Shown one piece after another: positions 27,585 to 36,577 of a stretch of 64,000 nucleotides of DNA (position 1 is its first letter; each line of letters opens with the position of its first letter). Below the pieces are notes generated by a model that saw only the letters and a list, made by a program, of their open reading frames with translations, did not search any database and was not told where the DNA came from. A program made the translations under genes and the position numbers. The stretch is from FEN-1297 sp963710735 (lineage in GTDB: Bacteria > Bacteroidota > Ignavibacteria > Ignavibacteriales > Ignavibacteriaceae), in NCBI GenBank assembly GCA_963710735.1, contig CAVQBN010000012.1, positions 183,993-247,992 of the forward strand, read 5' to 3'.

Positions 27585-27740
27585 ATGTAGGTACTGCTTT
27601 TATTTGAATTTTGAAAAAATTAAAAACCAAAATTACCTCTAAAGGCTTAGAAAGTCAATAAAAATAGCTCTCATTGATCATAAAAGAATAGGTTTAGATT
27701 AGTGCTATTTTGTAATAATTACTGGTTTTTATAAGAATTA

Positions 27741-28562
27741 TTATATATTTGAAATCATCTTTTTTACAAGACGTTCAAATTTTTCCTTTACTTTATTAGC
27801 GGTTTCTGTTACTTCTGTGTGATTTAGTCTTTTATCAGTAATTCCAGCTGCAAAGTTTGTAATACATGTTACTGACGATGTTTTCATACCCAGATAAGCC
27901 GAAAATATTGCCTCATGAACTGTTGACATTCCTACAGCATCACCTCCGAAATTTCTTATCATTTTTATTTCAGCCGAGGTTTCGTAGCTGGGACCTTTTG
28001 TATACCAATACACTCCTTCTTTTAAATCGATTTTTTCTTCTAATGCAGCATCTTTAATCAATTTATTAAATGATGCAGAAGGGAAGTCAAAGAAATTTAA
28101 ACTTCCGTCAAGAGATGAAACCCCGATAAGTTCGGCTAATTCTTTTTTAATATTAATACCGTTGAAAGAAACCGCAAGCATTAAATCGCCGGGAGAAAAA
28201 TTTGAATTGATTCCGCCCGCAGCATTTGTGAGGAACATTTTTTTGCAGCCTAGTTTATAAGAAATAAAAACCGGAAGGATGCATTCGGAAATTGGGTATC
28301 CTTCATAAAAATGAATTCTTCCCTGGAATAATAATGTTTTTTTATTTGCGTATTCCGCAAAATGAATTTTACCTTCATGTCCCGGAATAGTTGAAGGCGG
28401 ATATCCATTTAAATCGGATGTTAAAATTGTTTTGTGTATTGTAACACTATTTGCAAAATCGCCTAAACCGCTTCCAAGGATAAGTGCAAGTTCGGGTTCG
28501 AAAGGACTTTCTTTGGAAATCGAATTAAGTAAATTTTTATATTTAAAACTTAGGTCAATCAT
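27741..28562 (-). CDS. punA: Purine nucleoside phosphorylase (type I, trimeric PNP)
   Basis: 273 residues. Phosphorolysis of inosine/guanosine to the base and ribose-1-phosphate. It has the N-terminal LILGSGLGDF phosphate loop, the IPGHEGKI segment, FQGRIHFYEGY, LTNAAGGIN, GPSYETSAEI with the purine-contacting Glu, GGDAVGMSTVHEA, and CITNFAAGI, matching the trimeric PNP family (PunA/DeoD-type of Firmicutes and mammals). Last gene of the cdd-tdk-nupC-punA salvage operon, 39 bases after nupC. Confidence 0.93.
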   Translation of the reverse strand: MIDLSFKYKNLLNSISKESPFEPELALILGSGLGDFANSVTIHKTILTSDLNGYPPSTIPGHEGKIHFAEYANKKTLLFQGRIHFYEGYPISECILPVFISYKLGCKKMFLTNAAGGINSNFSPGDLMLAVSFNGINIKKELAELIGVSSLDGSLNFFDFPSASFNKLIKDAALEEKIDLKEGVYWYTKGPSYETSAEIKMIRNFGGDAVGMSTVHEAIFSAYLGMKTSSVTCITNFAAGITDKRLNHTEVTETANKVKEKFERLVKKMISNI

Positions 28563-28601
28563 TTAAAACAAAATTACATTAAGATTTTTTCATTTATAAA
28601 A

Positions 28602-29393
28602 TTAGAATAAAATACCAGCCAGTGTTGCAGTCATTAAAGTTGCTAACGAACCCCCAAGTACAGCTTTAAAACCTAATTTTGCCAAATCAGGTTTCCTTTC
28701 CGGTGCCAAAGGTCCAATTCCACCTATTTGAATGGCAATCGAACTGAAGTTAGCGAAACCGCACAAAGCATATGTTGCCATAAATATTGCTTTCGGATCT
28801 GTGAAGGTTTTAGCAGCTATCATTTTACCAAGTTCAAGGTAAGCAACAAATTCATTTAGAACTACCTTGGTCCCGATCAGACTGCCGAAGTTTAGGGATT
28901 CATGCCAGGGAACTCCGATACCATAAGCTAAAAATTGAAGAATCCATCCGATTAATAATTGAAAGTTTAATGGATGCCCGTAAGTTGCTGTAAGTGCCGC
29001 ATTCCATCCTGTAATATCTCCCAAACCTTGAAGTAAGTAATTTACTAAGGCGATTAAGGCAATAAAAGCAATAAGCATGGCACCAACATTAAGTGCAAGA
29101 GTTAATCCGTCGCTGGCTCCGTTTGCTGCCGCTTCTACAAGGTTCGAAGCATTTTTTTCAACTCTGACTCTTACAGTTCCTTTGGTTTCCGGTTCACTAA
29201 CTTCTGGGAATAATATTTTAGAAATAACTAAAGCGGCAGGTGCAGCCATAACACTTGCGCCGAGCAACTGAGTAGCAAATAATTGCTGTGCTTGTACTAA
29301 TGGCAAATGTAATGTCTGTGCATACGAGTTCCCTAGAATTTGAATATAAGCAGCCATCACTCCGCCGGAAATTGTTGCCATTCCGCCTATCAT
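28602..29393 (-). CDS. NupC-type nucleoside transporter: C-terminal part of a frameshifted gene
   Basis: 263 residues from an internal Met. It begins MIGGMATISGGVMAAYI, a motif found mid-protein in concentrative nucleoside transporters, then has several helices including MLIAFIALIALVNYLL and GVPWHESLNFGSLIGTKVVLNEFVAYLEL, and ends YALCGFANFSSIAIQIGGIG, the conserved CNT C-terminal signature. Without the N-terminal part it lacks half of the substrate site. It is one gene with 29390-29953, broken by a missing G at about 29420-29423. Confidence 0.82.
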   Translation of the reverse strand: MIGGMATISGGVMAAYIQILGNSYAQTLHLPLVQAQQLFATQLLGASVMAAPAALVISKILFPEVSEPETKGTVRVRVEKNASNLVEAAANGASDGLTLALNVGAMLIAFIALIALVNYLLQGLGDITGWNAALTATYGHPLNFQLLIGWILQFLAYGIGVPWHESLNFGSLIGTKVVLNEFVAYLELGKMIAAKTFTDPKAIFMATYALCGFANFSSIAIQIGGIGPLAPERKPDLAKLGFKAVLGGSLATLMTATLAGILF

Positions 29394-29953
29394 AATTGTA
29401 AGGAGCTCACTATTTGTTGCCCCTTTAAAAATGGCTTAATCATCAAAGGCGCTTCTGTTTGTCCGACAAAAATGTTAGCGGTACAAGATAACGATTCTGC
29501 GCCGCTGGTTCCCATCACTTTTGCCATAACCCATGCCATCCCCTGAACTACCTTTTGCATTATTCCAAGATAATAAAGAATTGACATTATGCTGGCAAAA
29601 AATATAATTGTAGGCAAAACTTGAAAAGCGAAGAATGAACCTAAGCTGCCCACTGTGCCAGGTCCGAGTGCCAGATTACCGAAAACAAATTTTGCTCCTT
29701 CAGATGTAAAATTTAAAATGAGCACAAAAAATCCGCTGATCCATGTAAAAAATTCTTTCGGCCAGCCGAAAGGTGAGAAAAATACTTTTAATGAATCACC
29801 TTTGAGGATTAATATTGCAAAAATTATTTGTAAACTTAATCCGCCTAAAACCAGACGCCAGTTAATCTTTTTTTTATTATTTGAAAAAAGGAAGGCGATT
29901 CCGACTAATAAAATAATTCCAATTAATCCTCTAAAAATTGCAACAAAGCTCAT
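29390..29953 (-). CDS. NupC-type nucleoside transporter: N-terminal part of a frameshifted gene
   Basis: 187 residues: three or more helices, then GPGTVGSLGSFFAFQVLPTI and SCTANIFVGQTEAPLMIKP, the CNT substrate-site motif with the G-Q-T-E-A-P core. After PFLKG the frame runs into a stop. Adding one G to the run at 29420-29423 (minus strand GGGG) gives ATNSELLTIM-IGGMATISGG, exactly the expected continuation, for a full protein of about 450 residues. The ATG has AAAGGAG upstream and lies 9 bases after tdk. Family members import nucleosides using a sodium or proton gradient. Confidence 0.82.
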   Translation of the reverse strand: MSFVAIFRGLIGIILLVGIAFLFSNNKKKINWRLVLGGLSLQIIFAILILKGDSLKVFFSPFGWPKEFFTWISGFFVLILNFTSEGAKFVFGNLALGPGTVGSLGSFFAFQVLPTIIFFASIMSILYYLGIMQKVVQGMAWVMAKVMGTSGAESLSCTANIFVGQTEAPLMIKPFLKGQQIVSSLQL

Positions 29954-29962
29954 AGTACTCCT

Positions 29963-30541
29963 TTATTTTTCTTTTGGAATGTAGTGGCATTTTCTACAGC
30001 GAGCTTCATAAATATCAGAAGCACCTACAACAACTCTTTCGGATGATTCGGTTTTTCTTTGTGTCTTATCTGCAGGGTTTCCGCACTCAACGCAAATGGC
30101 CAATGTTTTGGTAATATATTCGGCAATAGCTAATAATTGAGGCATGGGTTCGAATGGAATTCCCCGATAATCCTGGTCAAGGCCGGCAATTATAACTCGT
30201 TTTCCATCATTAGCTAATTTATTACATATTCCTACAATATCGCTGGAAAAAAATTGAGCTTCATCGATACCTATAACTTCGGCATCTTCGGAAAAATTTA
30301 ACAATTCATTTATGTCATCAATTAAAATAGACGGTAATGATTGTTCGCTGTGGGAAACAATGTCTGAGTTAGAATATCGATTATCAATTTTGGGTTTGAA
30401 GATCTTTACATTTTGTTTTGCAATTTTAGCCCGCCTTAATCTTCTTATTAGTTCTTCAGTTTTTCCGCTGAACATACATCCGGCAATAACTTCAATCCAA
30501 CCGGTTTCTCTGGGCATAAAATGGGGTGCTCTATCTAACAT
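29963..30541 (-). CDS. tdk: Thymidine kinase (type II)
   Basis: 192 residues. Phosphorylates thymidine with ATP. Walker A GCMFSGKTEE, Walker B IGIDEAQFF with the catalytic Glu, the lasso-type loop GASDIYEARCRKCH, and two zinc-ligand Cys pairs (CVECG and CRKC). An alternative start eight residues later (MPRETGW) is possible, as no strong ribosome site marks the first ATG. Second gene of the nucleoside salvage operon. Confidence 0.95.
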   Translation of the reverse strand: MLDRAPHFMPRETGWIEVIAGCMFSGKTEELIRRLRRAKIAKQNVKIFKPKIDNRYSNSDIVSHSEQSLPSILIDDINELLNFSEDAEVIGIDEAQFFSSDIVGICNKLANDGKRVIIAGLDQDYRGIPFEPMPQLLAIAEYITKTLAICVECGNPADKTQRKTESSERVVVGASDIYEARCRKCHYIPKEK

Positions 30542-30575
30542 AGTTATATATATTTTACTTTAGTTAATTGAATTT

Positions 30576-30968
30576 CTAGACTAAATCTTTATCCCCGAAT
30601 GCGAGGGGTAATAATTCATTTAATTTTAAAATTTTTAATTCATTTTTATGATTAACCATCACAACATCAATGTTTCCGCAGAGATCTAATAAAACCTGCC
30701 TGCAAGAACCGCAAGGAGGGCAGAAAGCAGGGGAATCACTTGCGATTGCTATTGCTTTAAATTTTCTTTCACCTTCCGAAAATGCTTTAAATACTGCTGT
30801 CCTCTCGGCGCAAATGGTTAAACTATAGGATGGTGTTTCAATATTTCCCCCTAAATAAAGTTTTTCGTCTTCAGTTAAAAGTGCTGCCCCTACGTGAAAT
30901 TTTGAATAAGGAGGATAGGCGTTTTTTTTAGCTTCAATGGCTTTTTCTGCAAGTGTTTTATAATCCAT
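30576..30968 (-). CDS. cdd: Cytidine deaminase
   Basis: 130 residues, the size of the tetrameric class. Deaminates cytidine and deoxycytidine to uridine and deoxyuridine. Zinc ligands and catalytic Glu are in ICAERTAVF, and the second zinc motif is PPCGSCRQVL. The substrate segment YPPYSKFHVGAALL is intact. It appears to be the first gene of the operon cdd-tdk-nupC-punA (gaps 34, 9 and 39 bases), which together would import nucleosides and convert them to usable bases and nucleotides. Confidence 0.95.
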   Translation of the reverse strand: MDYKTLAEKAIEAKKNAYPPYSKFHVGAALLTEDEKLYLGGNIETPSYSLTICAERTAVFKAFSEGERKFKAIAIASDSPAFCPPCGSCRQVLLDLCGNIDVVMVNHKNELKILKLNELLPLAFGDKDLV

Positions 30969-31054
30969 ACTACCTTTATTCCAATCTTAGGTTATAAAAA
31001 TATGTTTTTACATTTATAAATCAAAAGGATAATCATTTAAAATAAAAATTTTAT

Positions 31055-31882
31055 TCAATCAATTCTTTTTAAGATTAAATAAAAAGTCGGGTTTAAATAT
31101 TTATTTATAAATCCATCTTTATCATTGGCGATTTTCAATATTGTTTTATCCAGACGCAAAAATTTAGCAGTCCTTATTAAAAATAAGTGAAACTCACTCC
31201 AAACAATTCCTTTGTTGCCCTCAAACAATTTCTGTACAGAATATTTTGTATTTAATGTAATCTCAAATTCCGGTCTAAAATATTTTTTTAAATCTTTTAA
31301 CGAAAGTAATTGTGCGATATCCTTTCGATCAATTTCATTTTCCCTAAACCTCTTTAGAAAATATTTTTTTATTTTATCTCTTTTTAAAACCGAAACTATC
31401 GGCAATCCCCAGTGAGGATCAGCTATGAAATTAAATAATGAAAATTTGTTAGGAGTACTCAGATATATAGTTCCATTTGTCTTTAAAATATCTTTCAGAT
31501 TCTTAACAAAAAGATTTACATCTGATACATGTTCAATTACATCCTGAAGAATTATTAAATCGAATTTGTTCGATTTAAAAGGAATGTTTAATGCATCGCC
31601 ATTAATTTTGGGAAAATTTGTTTTCCCTTTTTGCCGTTTTAATCTGATTAAGCTTAAGTCAAATGATACAACAGAATTATTTCTTGATAGGATTGCGGAA
31701 GTTCCGCCTTCACCGGAACCTAGGTCAAGTATTTGAAGTTCCGAACAATTAATATGCTTTCCAATTATTGATTTTACAAACTCACCGCGCTCTAAAGAAA
31801 GCTTTCTACTCCTTTCCCAGCGTGAATAATTCGGATGGGTCTTATCCAGCCAAACCGGGATTATGTTTTCGTTCATGTCCAT
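31055..31882 (-). CDS. SAM-dependent class I methyltransferase
   Basis: 275 residues. The SAM-binding motif I is ILDLGSGEGGTSAIL (about 50-64), motif post-I has VVSFDLS, and DLIILQDVIEHVSD is the acidic/post motif of the UbiG/Methyltransf_11 type. The long C-terminal part, after about residue 170, is basic and unrecognised. Its start overlaps the end of the upstream GT2 glycosyltransferase gene by 10 bases, so the pair was probably translated together and may modify a glycan or lipid-linked sugar. The substrate is unknown. Confidence 0.82.
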   Translation of the reverse strand: MDMNENIIPVWLDKTHPNYSRWERSRKLSLERGEFVKSIIGKHINCSELQILDLGSGEGGTSAILSRNNSVVSFDLSLIRLKRQKGKTNFPKINGDALNIPFKSNKFDLIILQDVIEHVSDVNLFVKNLKDILKTNGTIYLSTPNKFSLFNFIADPHWGLPIVSVLKRDKIKKYFLKRFRENEIDRKDIAQLLSLKDLKKYFRPEFEITLNTKYSVQKLFEGNKGIVWSEFHLFLIRTAKFLRLDKTILKIANDKDGFINKYLNPTFYLILKRID

Positions 31883-32916
31883 CTTTCTTTTCTAAACAAA
31901 GCGCCCAAAAAATTTATAATTAAAAATGCTTCATACAAAATTTGAAGGTAAATTATTTCAAAGAATTTAAACTTGTAATTGAATTTTTTTTGTACCATAA
32001 GAATGACGGTTGTATCAATAAGAATTTTTAAAATAAAAGGCCAAATGAAGACAGAGTTGATAAAGCTGAGAAAAATAGAAACCAGAAAAAATAAATTTAT
32101 AATATGCCATACACCCAGAAATATTTTATGCCTTAAAAGATAATGCAAAGAAGTCTTGGTATGTCGCGATTTCTGAATAAAATATTCTTTGAAAGTGTTT
32201 TTGGCAGATGAAATAACCAGAGCATCTTTACTGATTATAGCTCCGATTTTAAATCCATTCTTCACTGCTTCTCTTAAAAGAAGATCATCATCGCCGCTTA
32301 AGGTTTCAACGGTATTTTTGTATCCATCTATTTTTTGAAATGCTGATTTTCTAAATCCAAAATTTCTAGCCGAAGCCGAATATGGAATACCTAATTTTGA
32401 TGCGGCGAAAGTTAATATTGAGTTTCTCAAATTCTCAAAACAGGATATTTTATTTACCAAAAAATTATTCTGTTTGAATGGAGAAATACCGAAAATAAAA
32501 TCATATCCTTTGGCAAAAAGCTCCTGAGTAAATATTTAACCAATCCGGATTCGGCAGGCAGTCTGCATCGGTTATCATAATGAATGGATTTTTTGCTTTG
32601 CTGATTCCGAAAGTTAATGCGCCTTTTTTACCGAGAAGTTTTTTCTCCTTTACTTTATAAACGGTAAAATTTTCAAAATTAATTGTAAGTTTTTTTGCAG
32701 TATTGAAAGTATTGTCGGATTGGAATTGTCATCAACCATAACTATTTCAAATTTTTCTTTTGGATAATTTAAACCATTCAGAGAATTTATTAACGCAGGA
32801 AGGTTTTCCTCTTCATTTTTAGCGGCAATTATTATTGAAAAATTTAAATCACTTTTCGGTGGATTTTTTTGATTTGAAATTAAATTTATTTCAATCAACA
32901 AAATAAAGTTGAACAA
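31873..32916 (-). pseudogene. GT2-family membrane glycosyltransferase, broken by two frameshifts
   Basis: Three segments in two frames assemble into one GT2 enzyme. Segment one (32916 down to about 32720): a hydrophobic N-terminus, then FSIIIAAKNEEENLPALI and VMVDDNS. Segment two, in another frame (to about 32535): SDNTFNTAKKLTINFEN, KKGALTFGI and the DxD-like ITDADCLPNPDWLN. Segment three, back in the first frame: FTQELFAKGYDFIFG, SGDDDLLLREA, QKSRHTKTSLHYL and three to four C-terminal helices. A base appears lost near 32720 and gained near 32535. The hydrophobic N-terminus extends upstream of 32916 without an obvious start, so the true start is unsettled. Confidence 0.68.
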
Positions 32917-33040
32917 AATAAAAATAATTAGAAGTAAAAATAATATTATTGTCAGAACTTCTTTCCAATAATTAATTCTGGTTTGATTAGTTTAGATAAT
33001 ATAAATTAGTTTTCCCAGAGTTAAATGTCAAAATTGATAT

Positions 33041-35047
33041 TTATTCATATTCTTCTTCTAAGAGCCAGCCTTCGGCCAATTCGGAATCAATTTCAGAAAT
33101 AAACCGGGAAGGTTTAGATAAAGTTGTACCTGCTTCTCTATCAAATAAATTCATCGGGTAAGTTATAAATAAATTTTGTTTTGCCCGTGTTGAAGCTACA
33201 TACATTAAGCGCCGCTCTTCTTCCAGTGTTTCAATTTTTTCAATAGATCGGCTTGAAGGGAAAAAACCTTCAACCAAATGCATTATAAAAACAGAGTGCC
33301 ATTCCAATCCCTTTGCCGAGTGTATAGTCGATAAAGAAACAAATTCATCTTCCTTATCTTCGGCACCAACATCAATTACACTGTCAATTATAGGCTCTAT
33401 TGCCATATCTGCGAGAAGATTGTTCAATGTTTTATAATTCTCTGTAATGTTTAAAAAGATGTCAATATCTTTTTTACGTTTATTAAAATCATCGTATTTA
33501 TCTTTGAATAGGGGATAGTAATAATCAACAACAAGTTGCGCTTTTTCAGATGGCAAAGTTTTATCCATATGCAACTTGTAAAGTATTTTAAAAAGATTTG
33601 CAATCTTATCGTTATATCTAAATGATGAATTATAACCCGGATCGGCTTTAATTGTTAATCTTGCTGTTGCTAATTCGTCAAGTATCTTTTGTGCAGTTTT
33701 AGGCCCGACACCTTCATGAAGCAATAAAACTCTATACCAGCTCACGATATCTTTTGGGTTAGCCGCAATCCTTAAGAATGCAAGAATATCCTTGATATGA
33801 GCTGTTTCTATGAACTTCATTCCGCCAAATTTTTGAAACGGAATATTTGCTTTTGCAAGCTCAATTTCCAAATCAAAAGAAAAAAATGAAGATCTGAAAA
33901 GGACGGCAATATCTTTCAGCGACACACCTTCTTCTCTTAGATCTAAAATTTTATCAACTATAAATTTAGACTGTAAATTCTCAGTTGAGGCTGCAATAAT
34001 AACCGGTAATATTCCACCGGTTTTTTTTGTGTAAAGATTTTTAGGATATTTTTCTAATGATCGTTCAATAATATGATTAGTAAAATCCAGGATTGGTTGT
34101 ACACTTCTATAATTTTCTTCCAGCTTAATTATCTTAACATCTTTAAATAGTTTTGGAAATTCCATTATATTCTTAAAATTAGCTCCTCTAAAAGAATAAA
34201 TAGATTGCGAATCGTCGCCGACAACCATAATGTTATTGTTTATCCGGGTTAATCCCTTTACAATATCAGCCTGAAGCTTATTTGTATCCTGGTATTCATC
34301 TACCATTACAAATTTAATTGATGAAAGAAGAGATTTTGCACCTGGTCCGAATTCCAATAGAAAATTTTTTAAGTACACAAGCAGGTCATCGTAATCAAGC
34401 AGATTATTTTTATGCTTATAGCTGGTGAATATTTTTTTGATATCTAAAATTTTATCAAGATCCTCTTTAAAATGAGGATAATCTTCTTCAATTATTTGTT
34501 CAACAGTTTTACCTGTATTTACACTAAAGCTAAAAACTTTTGCAAGTGTCTTTTTATTCGGAAATCTTTTTTCTCTTGAAATGAAACCAGCCTCAGACCG
34601 GATTAAGTTTATAACATCTTCGCTGTCTCCTTGATCAAGAATGGTGAATGAAGAATCCAAGCCAACTGCTTTTGCATATTTTCGTAAAGTAAGGTTTGCA
34701 AATGAATGAAATGTACCGCCGTTAACTTTTGAGCATCTGTTATCGAGAAGAATAGATGCACGGTTCATCATTTCATTGGCGGCTTTTCTTGTAAATGTTA
34801 AAAGTAAAATTGATTTTGGATCATAGCCAAGTTCAATTAATCGAGCAACACGATAAACTAATGTCCTGGTTTTCCCGGTTCCCGCACCCGCGATAATAAG
34901 ATATGCACCATCTAATGCAGAAGCGGCTTCGAATTGAGAAGGGTTTAGTTCATTTTGGTAATTGATAGCAAACCGGCCTTCGTCAACTAGAGGTTTTGCA
35001 AGGCCGATTTCTTTAATTCTCTTTAAAGTATATTTTTTTTGTATCAT
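33041..35047 (-). CDS. UvrD/PcrA-family superfamily I DNA helicase
   Basis: 668 residues. Motifs in order: Q-type NPSQFEAA, Walker A IAGAGTGKTRTL (about 52-62), Ia LTFTRKAANEM, II VMVDEYQDTN, III VVGDDSQSIYSFRGA, IV EENYRSVQPIL, V STIHSAKGLEW and VI EERRLMYVASTRAK. It is a 3'-5' ATP-dependent helicase of the repair type, shorter than E. coli UvrD. Its start overlaps the preceding gene by four bases (ATGA), and that gene overlaps floA, giving the tight operon floA - unknown - helicase. Confidence 0.93.
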   Translation of the reverse strand: MIQKKYTLKRIKEIGLAKPLVDEGRFAINYQNELNPSQFEAASALDGAYLIIAGAGTGKTRTLVYRVARLIELGYDPKSILLLTFTRKAANEMMNRASILLDNRCSKVNGGTFHSFANLTLRKYAKAVGLDSSFTILDQGDSEDVINLIRSEAGFISREKRFPNKKTLAKVFSFSVNTGKTVEQIIEEDYPHFKEDLDKILDIKKIFTSYKHKNNLLDYDDLLVYLKNFLLEFGPGAKSLLSSIKFVMVDEYQDTNKLQADIVKGLTRINNNIMVVGDDSQSIYSFRGANFKNIMEFPKLFKDVKIIKLEENYRSVQPILDFTNHIIERSLEKYPKNLYTKKTGGILPVIIAASTENLQSKFIVDKILDLREEGVSLKDIAVLFRSSFFSFDLEIELAKANIPFQKFGGMKFIETAHIKDILAFLRIAANPKDIVSWYRVLLLHEGVGPKTAQKILDELATARLTIKADPGYNSSFRYNDKIANLFKILYKLHMDKTLPSEKAQLVVDYYYPLFKDKYDDFNKRKKDIDIFLNITENYKTLNNLLADMAIEPIIDSVIDVGAEDKEDEFVSLSTIHSAKGLEWHSVFIMHLVEGFFPSSRSIEKIETLEEERRLMYVASTRAKQNLFITYPMNLFDREAGTTLSKPSRFISEIDSELAEGWLLEEEYE

Positions 35048-35589
35048 CTACGCAATGCTTTAGGCTTGCCCAATATCTCTGAGATTATAAAATATTCTTT
35101 TAACAAATCTTTATTTGAAATTTTTTCTCTCAAGTTTTTAATTATTAGTTCATCATTTCCTTTATTTAATGAGAAATATTTTTCAAATTTATTTGCTTCT
35201 TTTTCTAAGTAAGAGTCTAAAATTTTAACATTACTTGAAACATAATCTTTTTTAGCCGGAGGATTATTGGATGAGATATTATCTCTATAAGGATCAGAAT
35301 TATTCTCAATAAACGGAACAGGTTCTTCCGGTTCATTAGATAAATTGTAATCCTCAGGTTCCGGTCGAGACAAATATGGGTTTTTATTTTGAGATTTTTG
35401 GCTATCAAAGATATTTTCTATTTCCTTCAAAATATCGGGATTCTCATTCTCACTATTTTTATATTCATCCTCATCGGGTGACTGTGTTTGTTCGCTTCCT
35501 TTATTTTGAGGCTTCTTTTTAAAAAGTGAGCTTAAAACCAGAAAAATAATAAATCCATAAAATAATATTTCAACAAAACTATTATCCAT
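35044..35589 (-). CDS. Single-pass membrane protein with acidic disordered linker, unknown
   Basis: 181 residues. An N-terminal membrane helix (about 5-22, VEILFYGFIIFLVLSSLF) is followed by about 90 polar, acidic, Asn/Pro/Glu-rich residues, likely disordered, and a C-terminal helical part (KYFSLNKGNDELIIKNLREK ... LLKEYFIISEILGKPKALRR, abbreviated). The last part, 'ISEILGKPKALR', resembles the tail of hypothetical proteins found beside flotillin-like genes, but I cannot name a family. It overlaps floA upstream by 8 bases and the helicase downstream by 4. Confidence 0.72.
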   Translation of the reverse strand: MDNSFVEILFYGFIIFLVLSSLFKKKPQNKGSEQTQSPDEDEYKNSENENPDILKEIENIFDSQKSQNKNPYLSRPEPEDYNLSNEPEEPVPFIENNSDPYRDNISSNNPPAKKDYVSSNVKILDSYLEKEANKFEKYFSLNKGNDELIIKNLREKISNKDLLKEYFIISEILGKPKALRR

Positions 35590-36577
35590 TTTGATCTTTA
35601 TCTTTCTTCTTTTCCGGTTTAGCTATTGACTCTCTCATCTGAGTATCTGCCTGAATGTTTTTTAAATTATAATAATCCATTACGCCAAGGTTGCCGTTTC
35701 TAAAAGCATCAGCCATTGCACGCGGAATTTCTGCTTCGGCTTCAACAACTTTTGCTCTTTGCTTTGAAACCTCGGCAATCATTTCTTGTTCAAGTGCGAC
35801 TGCTGCTGCACGTCTTTCTTCAGCTTTAGCCCTTGCAATTTTTAAATCAGCTTCAGCTTGATCTGTTTGTAATTTTGCACCGATATTGGTTCCGACATCA
35901 ACATCGGCAATATCAATTGATAATATTTCATAAGCAGTTCCTGAATCCAGGCCTTTTGCAAGTACACTTTTAGAAATTCTATCCGGATTTTCCAAAACAT
36001 GTTTATGGCTGTCGCTTGAACCTATTGTGGAAACAATTCCTTCTCCAACTCTAGCAAGAATAGTTGCTTCACCGGCGCCGCCGACCAAACGTTCAATATT
36101 TGCCCTAACAGTAATTCTTGCAATGGCTTTTAACTGAATTCCATCCTTTGCCATTGCGGCTACAAGCGGTGTTTCAATAACTTTTGGCAGAACAGACATT
36201 TTTACGGCTTCCAAAACATCTCTGCCGGCCAAATCTATAGCCGCAGCTCTTTCAAAGTTTAAACCCAAATTTGCTTTATCGGCAGAAACTAAAGCTTGTA
36301 TAACTTTTATTACATTTCCGCCGGCTAAAAAGTGTGCTTCTAGTTTTCCTTGTTCTACTTTTATACCTGCTTTTGTAGCTGTAATCATACTTCTAACTAT
36401 TGTAACCGGAGGTACTTTTCTAAGGCGCATTCCAACTAAATCCTTGAAGATTTTCATTTTTACGCCGGAAAAATATGCGGTAATGTAAAGATTGATTGGT
36501 ATGAAATAAACGAATACAATCAAAAACAAGATTAAAGCGATAATAATTATTAAGGATATCCCCGTTACTGCTTCCAT
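35582..36577 (-). CDS. floA: Flotillin-like protein FloA (UPF0365)
   Basis: 331 residues. FloA-type proteins form membrane microdomain scaffolds. A hydrophobic N-terminal hairpin (about 5-30) anchors the protein; the SPFH-like domain follows (SMITATKAGIKVEQGKLEAH, LNFERAAAIDLAGRDVLEAV, RITVRANIERLVGGAGEATI), then the Ala/Glu-rich helix AKAEERRAAAVALEQEM that drives oligomerisation. Length and order match the family. CGGAG precedes the ATG. First gene of a three-gene overlapping unit ending with a helicase; the functional link to the helicase is not obvious. Confidence 0.94.
   Translation of the reverse strand: MEAVTGISLIIIIALILFLIVFVYFIPINLYITAYFSGVKMKIFKDLVGMRLRKVPPVTIVRSMITATKAGIKVEQGKLEAHFLAGGNVIKVIQALVSADKANLGLNFERAAAIDLAGRDVLEAVKMSVLPKVIETPLVAAMAKDGIQLKAIARITVRANIERLVGGAGEATILARVGEGIVSTIGSSDSHKHVLENPDRISKSVLAKGLDSGTAYEILSIDIADVDVGTNIGAKLQTDQAEADLKIARAKAEERRAAAVALEQEMIAEVSKQRAKVVEAEAEIPRAMADAFRNGNLGVMDYYNLKNIQADTQMRESIAKPEKKKDKDQNG

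Noticed and set aside
35217..35408. Second small open frame inside the 35044-35589 gene
   Set aside because: It is an out-of-frame shadow of the disordered linker and has no start signal.
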